A stretch of 64,000 bases of DNA from Cohnella caldifontis (GTDB taxonomy: Bacteria; Bacillota; Bacilli; Paenibacillales; Paenibacillaceae). The stretch lies in NCBI RefSeq assembly GCF_029360585.1, contig NZ_JAQZSJ010000001.1:496001-560000 (forward strand), given 5' to 3'. Under the pieces are notes generated by a model. The model was not told the DNA's origin. It searched no databases and worked only from the letters and a program-made list of their open reading frames with translations. Numbering within the stretch: position 1 is the stretch's first letter; each line of letters begins with the position of its first letter. Shown here piece by piece: positions 7,673 through 15,732 of the stretch. The position numbers were made by a program, and so were the translations under genes.

Positions 7673-9004
7673 TTACGTAAGAGGTTTGGCGCCCAGCGTA
7701 TGCTCCAGGAAATCCTCCAGCTTGGCCTTCATCGCCGATTCGTCCCAAGCTCTCGCGTCCACCGGGTCGGCCTTCAGCTGAAGCACGGGAATGCCCGCGT
7801 CCTCCAGCGCTTTCTTGATGAAATACGTGCCGCCCGCGCCTTGCGTGCAGCTCTCGCTGACCAGATGGACGACGCCGTCAATCTGGTTGTGCTTCGCTTC
7901 CTTGACGTACCAGCTGCTGTTCCATGGCGGCATGTGCAGCATGTCTTCCATGCCCACGAACCGGCTGGCCAGCGTCCGGAGCGAATCTTCCCCGTATCTC
8001 GCGTACGCGTCGGCGGCAAGACCCAGGTAGATCGACCAGATGAACGCCGCGCCGTACCGTTCTTCGAAATGCTGGTAGAAGCCGAGGTTGAACCACAGGC
8101 CTCTGCCGATCCACATCAGCCGAATATTTTCTTTGGAGCACGCCGATTCTCCCCGTTCGACGATTCCGCTGACTTCCTCGTACAGCGATTTCGCGATGTC
8201 GACGGCCCACTCCGTGCCGCGCTGCCATTGCGGCACCATGACCGTCTGCACCGTGTCGGTGATGCTGACCGGCGCCGGCACGGTCCGGGCGATCAAGTCG
8301 CGCGTCTTGCGGTTATAGCTCGCCTGTTCGTTGACCAGACGGAGCACTTCGCGGAACTTCGTTTCGCTGAACGTTTTGCCGGTGTGGGTCTCAAGGAAAC
8401 GGATCAAGCCTTCGAAATCCTCGACCATCAGGTCCAGGCGGTGGGGCTCGAACAGTTCGTCCCATTCGTACGGGGCTTTCTCCCACCAATTGGGGGGAAT
8501 GTACGTCGGCACCGTGTTCTCCAGCGGATAGAACGGCACGCCGAACTTGCGGGACCACAGCTCGAAAATTTTCGCTTGCGAATCGCATGTCAGGCGCGTC
8601 ACGCCGACCGTCGGCTTCGGCAAGCCGCCCCACGGCCCCTTGTCCGGTTCCGGATCGAAGGCGGAGGCGAGCGACAGCGAGCAATATTGGCACAAATCTT
8701 TGCGGTAGCCTTCTTCGTTCAGCAGCCCGAGGTAGTACGGCGCCATCTGCTTCGCGGAACAGACCGATGCCCACCACTGGTTAACCACATATGGAATATC
8801 CATCGCCCGGAAAATTTCCTGCGGCACGTCGGCGTTGACGATCGCCAGCGGTTCGCCGGCCGCCACCCTCTCCCTCAGGCCCATGAACCATTCCTTCTGG
8901 TACGCGGTCGCTCTGGCTGCCGTCTGAAGACGTTTGACGCTGGCTTTGCCCCGAGGGCCGTCCGTCCGGCTGTCCGGTCTGACGTCTTGTTCGTTTCGGC
9001 TCAA
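7673..9004 (-). CDS. 2-hydroxyacyl-CoA dehydratase / benzoyl-CoA reductase family subunit, first type
   Basis: 443 residues from a TTG start (LSRNEQDVRPD...) with GGGGAGGGAG upstream; the TTGA overlaps the stop of the preceding gene, a sign of translational coupling. The longer open frame to 9169 is inside the upstream gene and has no ribosome site. The HgdB/BcrB-type fold is recognised from VNQWWASVCSAKQ, the KDLCQYCSLSLAS cysteine segment, and VTRLTCDSQAKIFE, where cysteines can bind a 4Fe-4S cluster. These enzymes dehydrate 2-hydroxyacyl-CoA or reduce aromatic CoA esters after ATP-driven electron activation. No activator ATPase gene is present in the window. Paired with the gene at 9001-10155. 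Confidence 0.82.
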   Translation of the reverse strand: MSRNEQDVRPDSRTDGPRGKASVKRLQTAARATAYQKEWFMGLRERVAAGEPLAIVNADVPQEIFRAMDIPYVVNQWWASVCSAKQMAPYYLGLLNEEGYRKDLCQYCSLSLASAFDPEPDKGPWGGLPKPTVGVTRLTCDSQAKIFELWSRKFGVPFYPLENTVPTYIPPNWWEKAPYEWDELFEPHRLDLMVEDFEGLIRFLETHTGKTFSETKFREVLRLVNEQASYNRKTRDLIARTVPAPVSITDTVQTVMVPQWQRGTEWAVDIAKSLYEEVSGIVERGESACSKENIRLMWIGRGLWFNLGFYQHFEERYGAAFIWSIYLGLAADAYARYGEDSLRTLASRFVGMEDMLHMPPWNSSWYVKEAKHNQIDGVVHLVSESCTQGAGGTYFIKKALEDAGIPVLQLKADPVDARAWDESAMKAKLEDFLEHTLGAKPLT

Positions 9005-10155
9005 AGGACTCCCTCCCCGGTTGCTTTCCGTTCGCGGATCGATTGAATGAAGCGACCGATCTTGTCCCGCTCGCCGCCGTCGTCCCGCAGCCGGTAGGGC
9101 TGCCGGTCGAGCAGCAGCACGGATACGCCCATCGCTTCCAGCGCTTTGCGCTGTTCCGGGAAATCCCAAGACGGCGCGTCGTCGGACTCGTGGATATACG
9201 CGATGACGCCTTCCGCCCGGGTCTCGCGCACCCGCTTCGCCAGTTCGGCCGTGCGTTCGGTAACCGTGCCCTGGCTGGAACTGACCGATCGGAACTGGTA
9301 CCGGTCGACGATCGCGTCGATCGGATCGACGTTCGGGTCGGTCATTACCGCGTAATGCCGATCTCCCTTGTCATGGTCCTCTCCGACGACGATTCCGCCG
9401 CACGATTCGGCCAGCTCGTAAAACTCGGGATGATCGTGCGCGCTGCCCGTGAAGAACAGCCTGACGCCATCCAGCGGGGCATAGCCCGGCGCTTCCTCCA
9501 GCAGTCGGCGAAGCCATTCGTTATGCTCCCGCACGGGCGTCACCATGGACGATCCGATGATTCGGAGCGCGTTCGCGCCGCTGATCCGCGGACGATCCGC
9601 CGTCCTCAGCTCCGCGACCTTATTCAGCAATTCCCGGTTCCGGTTGCAGACGTCGATCGCCGCGGCAAGGTCCTCCCGCGCGATGCGTTTGCCGGTCCAC
9701 TTCTCCAGCTCTTGCAGCAGAACGTCCGTCCGGGCCCGGTTATACAAGGCGCTCATGCGGTATCGGGTATGAAGAAAATCATAGAAATACAAATCGGGAA
9801 CCGGTTTGTCCGGCTCCGCCTCGCGCATCGCTCGCAAGTAATAGTAGACGCGGATCAGCGCATCGGACGAATTCGAAATGAACAATCGATCCGCGTAACG
9901 GTACGATCCGCTGACGATCTGTTCGAACAGGGCGCGTACCCCCGGATCGAACCCTTTCTCCAGATAAAGGTCGGCCGTATCCGTTGCCGCGCCGTCGCCG
10001 AAAATCCGCACCGGCAGCACGCCGGCGGCGATCAGCATTTCCTCCGGCACGTCGGCGCCCAGACAGGCGGCGACCAGGCCGCCGTTTTCTTTCCACTCGA
10101 GCGCAGCCTTATGTTTGTGGTCATAGGCTTGAACCAGCTTGTTCAGCGCCGTCAA
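9001..10155 (-). CDS. 2-hydroxyacyl-CoA dehydratase family subunit, cysteine-poor partner
   Basis: 384 residues, first gene of the P2 operon. The HgdA/HgdB-type N-terminus is clear (ACLGADVPEEMLIAAGVLPVRIFG), as is the second domain (RLFFTGSAHDHPEFYELAESCGGIVVGEDHD). At the position where family members carry a cluster-ligating cysteine before a short Asp-rich segment, this protein has LFISNSSDALIRVYYYL, so serine replaces cysteine. It may thus be a structural partner or carry an altered cluster. The 4-base overlap with the next gene supports a heteromer. The oxygen-sensitive chemistry usual for this family is unexpected next to two P450s and a ring-cleavage dioxygenase. Substrate unknown. 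Confidence 0.8.
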   Translation of the reverse strand: MTALNKLVQAYDHKHKAALEWKENGGLVAACLGADVPEEMLIAAGVLPVRIFGDGAATDTADLYLEKGFDPGVRALFEQIVSGSYRYADRLFISNSSDALIRVYYYLRAMREAEPDKPVPDLYFYDFLHTRYRMSALYNRARTDVLLQELEKWTGKRIAREDLAAAIDVCNRNRELLNKVAELRTADRPRISGANALRIIGSSMVTPVREHNEWLRRLLEEAPGYAPLDGVRLFFTGSAHDHPEFYELAESCGGIVVGEDHDKGDRHYAVMTDPNVDPIDAIVDRYQFRSVSSSQGTVTERTAELAKRVRETRAEGVIAYIHESDDAPSWDFPEQRKALEAMGVSVLLLDRQPYRLRDDGGERDKIGRFIQSIRERKATGEGVL

Positions 10156-10201
10156 AATCGCACCCCTCTCCCGCTGTGAAAGCGCCTTCCTTACTTTTCT
10201 T

Positions 10202-10283
10202 ATTATAAAGGCATGCTGACGAATAACCTACGTTCATCGTGCAGTAAAAAAGAGAGCCGCATTCGTGCTTGGTGCACGATGGG
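10202..10283 (-). promoter_or_regulatory. Promoter P2 with paired operators (dehydratase/P450 operon)
   Basis: Distal operator CCCATCGTGCACCAAGCACG (10283-10264), proximal TTTTTACTGCACGATGAACG (10250-10231), offset 33 bp; then 23 bp and a perfect -10 TATAAT (10207-10202). The -35 position reads TAGGTT, a poor match. The distal operator lies inside the terminator hairpin of the P3 operon and the T-rich end of the proximal operator is that terminator's U-run. A weak cre-like sequence is at 10177-10190. Confidence 0.78.
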
Positions 10284-10290
10284 CTCTCCC
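10247..10290 (-). terminator. Rho-independent terminator of operon P3
   Basis: Minus-strand hairpin with outer arms GAGAGCC and GGCTCTC followed by six T residues, 28 bp after the second P450 stop codon. It overlaps both P2 operators. Confidence 0.8.
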
Positions 10291-10317
10291 GGAAGCACTC
10301 GCTTCTCCCTCTATCGT

Positions 10318-11511
10318 CTACTCCTCGTCCGCCGGCGTGATTTTCACCGGCACGGAGGCCGCGCCCCATTCCGGCCAGTTCGTCATCTCGATGTCCCCGG
10401 CCAGCTCGATGCGCTTCGTGCGCCGCAGCAGCTCCTTCAAGGTCATTTGCAGCATCATGCGGGCCAGAGGCGCTCCGGGGCATCGATGCGGACCGACGCC
10501 GAACGCGATGTGGTCCTTGATATTGGGCCGATGCAGGATAAACCGGTCGCTTTCCGGAAACACGGACTCGTCCCGGTTAGCCGAACTGAAGACCATGGCG
10601 ATCGGCTCGTCTTTCTTGATCGTCTTGCCGCCGATGACCACGTCCCGGGTCGGCGTACGGGCGAATCCCCGATAAGGCGTAAACAGCCTTAAATATTCCT
10701 CGATGGCGTCCGGCACCAAAGACGGATCCCGTCTCAGCATTTCGTGCACGGAGGGATTTTGCGCGAGGTGCACCGTCATGCTGCCGATGAAAATGACGGG
10801 CGCGATCATCCCGACGACGATCAACTGGCGGATCGTCCCCAAAATCAATTCGTCCGGCAACGGCTCGCCGTTATAGGTTTTGTTCAAATACGCGGCGACC
10901 ACGTCTTCCTCGGGATCGTACGTTCCTTGCTTCCGGGAGTCGATCAGCTCGCGGGCGATTCGGTACAATTCCTGGCTGTGCCGCTGAATCGCCGGCTTGT
11001 CGCCCACATGGAGCGCATGGACGTACCGGGAGGTGGTCTCGCGGATCGTCATCGACATTTCGGTCGACAGGCTGAAGAAACTCGCCAGCGCGTAACCGGG
11101 CAGCTTGTGGGAGAAATCCTTGCACATGTCGCCTCCACCGTTCCGGATGAAAGGCTCCAGAAGATTCACGACGGCGGCGTGCACCGGTTCGCGCAATCGT
11201 TCCAGCTTCCGGTCCGCGAAAAACGGGTTCAGCACGCCGCGGTACGGCGTATGTTCCGGCGGATCCAGATGAAGGGGCGGCCGGCGGCCGGTGGTCGAGA
11301 CTTTGGGCACCACGTTCTGCACGGAAGTGACGAACACGTCCGGCTGTTTGAGCGCTTCCACGACGTCGTCGTATTTCAGCAAAGCCCAAAATCCGTCATA
11401 GGAGCGGCTGTGCGCCACGGGACACCGGCTGCGGAGCTCGGCGAACGTCTCATGGGCGCTGGTGAACGTTTCCTTCGTCATCGCTTCGAAATCATGCGTG
11501 CCCGTTGTCAA
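10318..11511 (-). CDS. Cytochrome P450 (second copy)
   Basis: 397 residues from TTG (LTTGTHDFEAMTKETFTSAHE...) behind GGAGGAGGG; an upstream ATG at 11544 lies before this ribosome site and lacks its own. Paralogue of the first P450: shared TSVQNVVPKV, TGRRPPLHLDPPEH, EEYLRL.TPYRG. Heme loop FGVGPHRCPGAPLAR with Cys344. The I-helix reads VGMIAPVI (233-240), again without the acid-alcohol pair. It is the last gene of the P3 operon, following a carboxylesterase, with no redox partner gene nearby. A monooxygenase or O-dealkylase acting on acids freed by the esterases would fit the setting, which is inference; peroxide use or substrate-assisted proton transfer are options given the missing residues. 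Confidence 0.93.
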   Translation of the reverse strand: MTTGTHDFEAMTKETFTSAHETFAELRSRCPVAHSRSYDGFWALLKYDDVVEALKQPDVFVTSVQNVVPKVSTTGRRPPLHLDPPEHTPYRGVLNPFFADRKLERLREPVHAAVVNLLEPFIRNGGGDMCKDFSHKLPGYALASFFSLSTEMSMTIRETTSRYVHALHVGDKPAIQRHSQELYRIARELIDSRKQGTYDPEEDVVAAYLNKTYNGEPLPDELILGTIRQLIVVGMIAPVIFIGSMTVHLAQNPSVHEMLRRDPSLVPDAIEEYLRLFTPYRGFARTPTRDVVIGGKTIKKDEPIAMVFSSANRDESVFPESDRFILHRPNIKDHIAFGVGPHRCPGAPLARMMLQMTLKELLRRTKRIELAGDIEMTNWPEWGAASVPVKITPADEE

Positions 11512-11544
11512 TGGAATCCCTCCTCCGGGAAAATATTTCGGCAT

Positions 11545-13017
11545 TCAACTCCATACCAGACGTTCTTCGCGGTTCGGGTCCGGGATCAGCTCCGTTCGCT
11601 CGCCGAAAATCATCGTCGGACGGTGATCGAGCTCGTAGGCGGGCCATTCCGGGATGTCCGGCGTGTTCGGATCCCCGCCGCGGGCGAAGGCGATCCAGGC
11701 TTTATGCATTTGTTCGGCGAGCCGCGCCGGCGGCGAATCGCCGAGCATCCGGCGGGCCGAAGGGTTGCCGATGGTGTTGAAAACGAACGGCAGCTCCATG
11801 GCGTGGCAAGCCCCCAGCTTTCCGTCCATCGCGGGGCTTTGCCAATGGAATCGGTACATCCACACCGGAGCGTGATGGTTGACGCGGCTCTCGGCGATCC
11901 GCAAGGCGGAAGTCCAGAAAATCCGGTCGCTGACCAGCTGAATCAAGTTCCGCGTCACTTCGGCCTCGCGGGAGGGACGCTGCAAATAAAACGGGACGGC
12001 GCGCTCCGGAAACGGACCGAACCGGTGGATGAACCACTCCACGGCGGAACGTTCGTCCGAAAAGGCTTGCTCCCATCCCGGATCGGACAGATGCATGAGC
12101 GCCATTTCGTCCGACGTCGCCCCGACCATCACCGGAACCTCCCGGGCCGCTCCGTCCGCCAACGCCTCCGCCGGATGCCGGGGCAAGGCGATCCCGTCCA
12201 CGACCGGGAAAAACCGCAATCCATGCCGGCGGACGATCTTCTCGGCGCGCTGCGTCAGCTCGGCCGCCGGCATCGCCTTCAGGGCGGACATCACGTCGCC
12301 GGACAAGTTCAAGCCTTCCAGCAGGATCCGGGCGGTCCGAGCGGCCGCGCCCAGCGAATGGACGTAATCCATGGCTGCGCTTTGCAGGATGGCGCGGTGG
12401 AACAGCCCCTGCGCGGACAGCATGGCCATCAGCGCGGCCACGCTCCCGGCGCCCGCCGACTGGCCGAATACGGTGACCCGCTCCGGATCGCCGCCGAACC
12501 GCTCGATGTTGTCCCGCACCCAGCGCAAGGCGGCCGCCTGGTCCAGGATGCCGTTGTTCCCGGACGCCGCGTACGCTTCGCCGCCGATCTCTCCCAGCTG
12601 CAGGAAGCCGAGCGCGCCCAACCGGTAATTGAAAGTGACGAACACGAGGTCGCCGGCTTCGCAGAAGGACGAACCGTCGTACGTCGGCTCGGCGCCGGAT
12701 CCGCCGATAAACGCGCCTCCGTGAATCCAGACCATGACCGGTCTTCTCCGGTCGTCCGCTCCCGGCGACCAGACGTTCAGATACAGGCAATCCTCGCTCA
12801 TGCCGAGGCCGCCCGGATCCTTGGACGTTTGCGGGGCGACCGGGGAGAAACGCGTGGCGTCCCTCACCCCTTCCCAGCGTACGGGAGGCTCCGGGGGCCG
12901 AAAACGCAAATCTCCGAGCGGAGGCCGGGCATACGGAATCCCTTTCCATACCCAGCAGCGGCCGTTGTGCCGCCCTTCCGCTTTGCCGCAGCGGGTTTCG
13001 ACGATGGCGTTGCCCAT
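11545..13017 (-). CDS. Type-B carboxylesterase (pNB-esterase family) A
   Basis: 490 residues, the normal length for para-nitrobenzyl esterase relatives. Start ATG (MGNAIVETRCGKAEG...) after AGGAGGG; the open frame upstream to 13170 is inside the MFS gene. Catalytic elements: oxyanion VMVWIHGGAFIGGSG, nucleophile serine in VFGQSAGAGSV (GQSAG in place of GESAG), acid in VGATSDEMAL, histidine in GACHAMELPFVF. No signal peptide, so it is cytosolic and acts on esters after uptake. It lies between the MFS transporter and P450 genes of operon P3. Similar to the esterases at 14257-15717 and 43252-44766, suggesting expansion by duplication. Confidence 0.93.
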   Translation of the reverse strand: MGNAIVETRCGKAEGRHNGRCWVWKGIPYARPPLGDLRFRPPEPPVRWEGVRDATRFSPVAPQTSKDPGGLGMSEDCLYLNVWSPGADDRRRPVMVWIHGGAFIGGSGAEPTYDGSSFCEAGDLVFVTFNYRLGALGFLQLGEIGGEAYAASGNNGILDQAAALRWVRDNIERFGGDPERVTVFGQSAGAGSVAALMAMLSAQGLFHRAILQSAAMDYVHSLGAAARTARILLEGLNLSGDVMSALKAMPAAELTQRAEKIVRRHGLRFFPVVDGIALPRHPAEALADGAAREVPVMVGATSDEMALMHLSDPGWEQAFSDERSAVEWFIHRFGPFPERAVPFYLQRPSREAEVTRNLIQLVSDRIFWTSALRIAESRVNHHAPVWMYRFHWQSPAMDGKLGACHAMELPFVFNTIGNPSARRMLGDSPPARLAEQMHKAWIAFARGGDPNTPDIPEWPAYELDHRPTMIFGERTELIPDPNREERLVWS

Positions 13018-13049
13018 GAAACCGCTCCCTCCTTCGACGCCGGCCGGGT

Positions 13050-14264
13050 TCATGCGTCCTCGCTCCTGTCTTGTCGGGCGGCGGTCGGATGACCGTCCCT
13101 CTTCAAATAGAGAATTAAACCGATCAAGATGGGAACGACCGTCGCCAAATACATCGCGGAATACCCCCATTGTTTGGCGGCGAGTCCGCCCAACACGGGC
13201 CCCAGTCCCGCGGCGACGTCCAGTCCGAGATAGAACGTGCTGACCGCCGCGCCGCGCCGCTCCTGCGGCGATTGGCTGACGGCCACCGAGTTCAGCGTGC
13301 TCTGCGTCGCCCCGTTGCCCGCGCCGAAGATGACGGCCGCCGCCAGAAACAAGGACAGATGATCGGCGAAATAGAGCAGTACCATCGAGCCGACCTGCAG
13401 CAGCAAGCCGGGAACGATCGCGCTGGCGGGCCCTTTCCGGTCCGCCAGCAGGCCGGAGCCGGGCCGGGACAAGACGAGCGTCAGCGCGTAAACGGTAAAG
13501 AACAATCCGATCGAACCGACGTTTTTCTGCGCGGCGTAGATGGCGACGTAGGTGGACACGACGCTGAACGACAGCCCCGAAAACGTCGCGACGACGGCCG
13601 GCTTCACCGCGCGCCGCTCGATCAGGTCGAATTGGGCGGACGCGGTCTTTGCGGCGTTGCGGGGCGCGGTCGTTCGTCTCCGATCATAACGAACCGTCAG
13701 ACCGAGCGCCGCGCCTGCCGCGACGAAGCCCGCCGACACGCCGAACAGCGCATGCACGCCCCACTGCTCCATCAGGAACAAGCCAAGGCCGGGAGCGACC
13801 GCCATGGACACGACGGTTCCCAGGCTGAAATAGCCGATCCCTTCGCCGAGCCTGTGCCGGGGGATGAAATCCGCGGCAATCGTGTTGGCGGCCGTCGTCG
13901 TGATGCCGATGCCGATGCCGTGGAGGAGCCGCAGCAGCAGCAGCGGCCAGAAGGCATGCGTGATCGGATAGCAGGCGATCGCGGCGGCGGACGCCAGCTG
14001 CCCGTACAGGTAGGTGTCCTTGCGGTGTCCCGCGTCCAGCCAGCGGCCCGCGAACGGACGGGCGGCCATCGCCGTCACGACGAAAATGCCCGTCAGCAGG
14101 CCCACGATATCCTGGGCGTTGCCCAATTGCTCCAGGTATAGGGGGAAGGTCGGAGACAGCATCAAATAACTGCCGACGACCAGACTGTTCGCGATCATCA
14201 TGAAGACGAAATTCCGGTTCCACATCGTTCCCGCTTCCGCGGCGGGCGTTCCCGTTTCACGCAT
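13050..14264 (-). CDS. MFS transporter (first)
   Basis: 404 residues with 12 predicted hydrophobic segments, beginning FVFMMIANSLVVGSYLMLSPTFPLYL and including the MFS loop 2-3 signature in AARPFAGRWLDAGHRKDTYL and a half-repeat VLSRPGSGLLADRKGP. I chose the ATG at 14264, which overlaps the stop of the preceding esterase gene (ATGCGTGA), consistent with coupling; ATG 14225 (MWNRNFVF) with an AGCGGGA sequence upstream is an equally good alternative. It lies between two carboxylesterase genes in operon P3. Export of a product or uptake of an ester or acid cannot be told from sequence. Confidence 0.88.
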   Translation of the reverse strand: MRETGTPAAEAGTMWNRNFVFMMIANSLVVGSYLMLSPTFPLYLEQLGNAQDIVGLLTGIFVVTAMAARPFAGRWLDAGHRKDTYLYGQLASAAAIACYPITHAFWPLLLLRLLHGIGIGITTTAANTIAADFIPRHRLGEGIGYFSLGTVVSMAVAPGLGLFLMEQWGVHALFGVSAGFVAAGAALGLTVRYDRRRTTAPRNAAKTASAQFDLIERRAVKPAVVATFSGLSFSVVSTYVAIYAAQKNVGSIGLFFTVYALTLVLSRPGSGLLADRKGPASAIVPGLLLQVGSMVLLYFADHLSLFLAAAVIFGAGNGATQSTLNSVAVSQSPQERRGAAVSTFYLGLDVAAGLGPVLGGLAAKQWGYSAMYLATVVPILIGLILYLKRDGHPTAARQDRSEDA

Positions 14265-15717
14265 GGCCGCCGGCCGACAGGCGCCGTTCGGCTTGTTCCC
14301 ATTGCTGCCGCTCCTCGCGGCACGGGTCGTCTTCCACCCTGCTCTCGGCATCGAATACCATGACCGATCTGCGCTCCGTATCGTAAGCCGGCCAGTCGGG
14401 CCCGTCTCCCGCATTCGGGTCGCCGGTTCGCGCGAACGCGATCCACGCGCGAAACATGCGTTCGGCCAGCGCCGGATCGTCGTAGGGATTCGGACGGTTG
14501 AACACGTACGGAAGCTCGTCGCCGTGCATGGCGTATCCCGTATTCGGATTCTGCCGGTCGAACCGGAACATCCGCACGGTCGCCCCGTGCCGAATTTGCA
14601 GTTCCGCCAATCGGACGGCCGGCGCGATGAACTCGTTGCGGATGAGCAGGGGCAGCAGCTTCTCCGCCAGGTCCGGCTCATTCCGTTCCCGCTCCAGGTA
14701 GTACGGGGAAATCTCGGGCCATAAAGGGCCGATTCTCCCGGCGAAATCCTGCAGCAGTTCTTCTTCGCCCATCTCCGCCCAGCGCGGATCGAAAGCCCGG
14801 GTGAAGTCGTTCCGCGTGTACCCGATCATCACGTTGATGTTGCGGGCTGCTCCGGCTTCCGCCGCTTTCAGCGGGCCCGCGGGAAACGCCGGACCGCCGA
14901 CGGTCGGCTCCAGGCTGCGGCCGGCGCGCAGCGGTGGAGCCGCTTCCAACAGGCTTTCCGCGGTAAGACTCCGCAGTCGGCCGATCTCTTCGGGCGGCAC
15001 CTTCAGCTTGGCTAACATCGATGCCGCGATTTCCGACGCGCCGGCCGTCGTCGTATAGGTGCGAAGGCCGCCGCTGTGGATGATCGCTTGCTGGAACAAG
15101 CCGGCTGCCGACGGCATGGCCAGCAGCGCGCCGACGCTTCTCCCCCCGGCGGATTGGCCGAATATCGTCACGCGGTTCGGGTCTCCGCCGAACGCCGCGA
15201 TGTTCTCCCGGATCCAGCGCAAAGCCGCGACTTGATCCTGCAAGCCCAAATTCCCGCATTCGTCGTATTCGGGTCCGCCGATCCCCCGGAGCTGCAGGAA
15301 CCCGAGCGCCCCGAGCCGGTAATTGATCGTCACGAGCACCGTATCCCCGCTTCGGGCGAACGTCGCGCCGTCGAACCGGGGATCGGAGCCCGAGCCCATC
15401 GCGAAAAACCCGCCGTGGATCCAGACCATGACCGGCCGTCTCCGGTCATCCGCTCCCGGCGACCAGATATTCAGATACAAACAATCCTCGGAGTGTCCCT
15501 TCGGCGATAAGATCCGGTTCTCGCGCAAAATTTGTTTGGCGGCGGGACCGAAATCGGAAGCGTCCCGAATGCCGCTCCAAGCCTCGGGCGGCTGCGGAGG
15601 CCGAAACCGCAGCGGCCCCGTCGGCGGTTGGGCGTACGGGACGCCTCTCCAGACGCCGATTCCGTCTTCGAGCCTGCCTTGCAATTTTCCGTACCGGGTG
15701 TCGACCAACGTCCTCAT
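14257..15717 (-). CDS. Type-B carboxylesterase B
   Basis: 486 residues. MRTLVDTRYGKLQGRLEDGIGVWRGVPYAQPP is the standard family N-terminus. Visible catalytic parts are HGGFFAMGSG, IFGQSAGGRSVG with the nucleophile serine, and YAMHGDELPYVFN with the histidine. The acid position reads IGYTRNDFTRAF, with Asp where most relatives have Glu. No signal peptide. It follows CapA copy 2 by 15 bp and overlaps the MFS gene downstream in operon P3. Probable cytosolic hydrolase of carboxylic esters; exact substrate unknown. Confidence 0.92.
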   Translation of the reverse strand: MRTLVDTRYGKLQGRLEDGIGVWRGVPYAQPPTGPLRFRPPQPPEAWSGIRDASDFGPAAKQILRENRILSPKGHSEDCLYLNIWSPGADDRRRPVMVWIHGGFFAMGSGSDPRFDGATFARSGDTVLVTINYRLGALGFLQLRGIGGPEYDECGNLGLQDQVAALRWIRENIAAFGGDPNRVTIFGQSAGGRSVGALLAMPSAAGLFQQAIIHSGGLRTYTTTAGASEIAASMLAKLKVPPEEIGRLRSLTAESLLEAAPPLRAGRSLEPTVGGPAFPAGPLKAAEAGAARNINVMIGYTRNDFTRAFDPRWAEMGEEELLQDFAGRIGPLWPEISPYYLERERNEPDLAEKLLPLLIRNEFIAPAVRLAELQIRHGATVRMFRFDRQNPNTGYAMHGDELPYVFNRPNPYDDPALAERMFRAWIAFARTGDPNAGDGPDWPAYDTERRSVMVFDAESRVEDDPCREERQQWEQAERRLSAGGHA

Positions 15718-15732
15718 GCTGCAGCAGCTCCT

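Noticed and set aside
7673..10155. Calling the dehydratase-like pair a benzoyl-CoA reductase
   Set aside because: Only two subunits, altered cysteines and no activating ATPase or ferredoxin; family level is all that can be supported.
10744..13092. 782-codon plus-strand frame, one of the longest in the window
   Set aside because: Antisense to P450 and esterase genes whose catalytic motifs are intact; composition rich in Arg/Gly/His typical of shadows.
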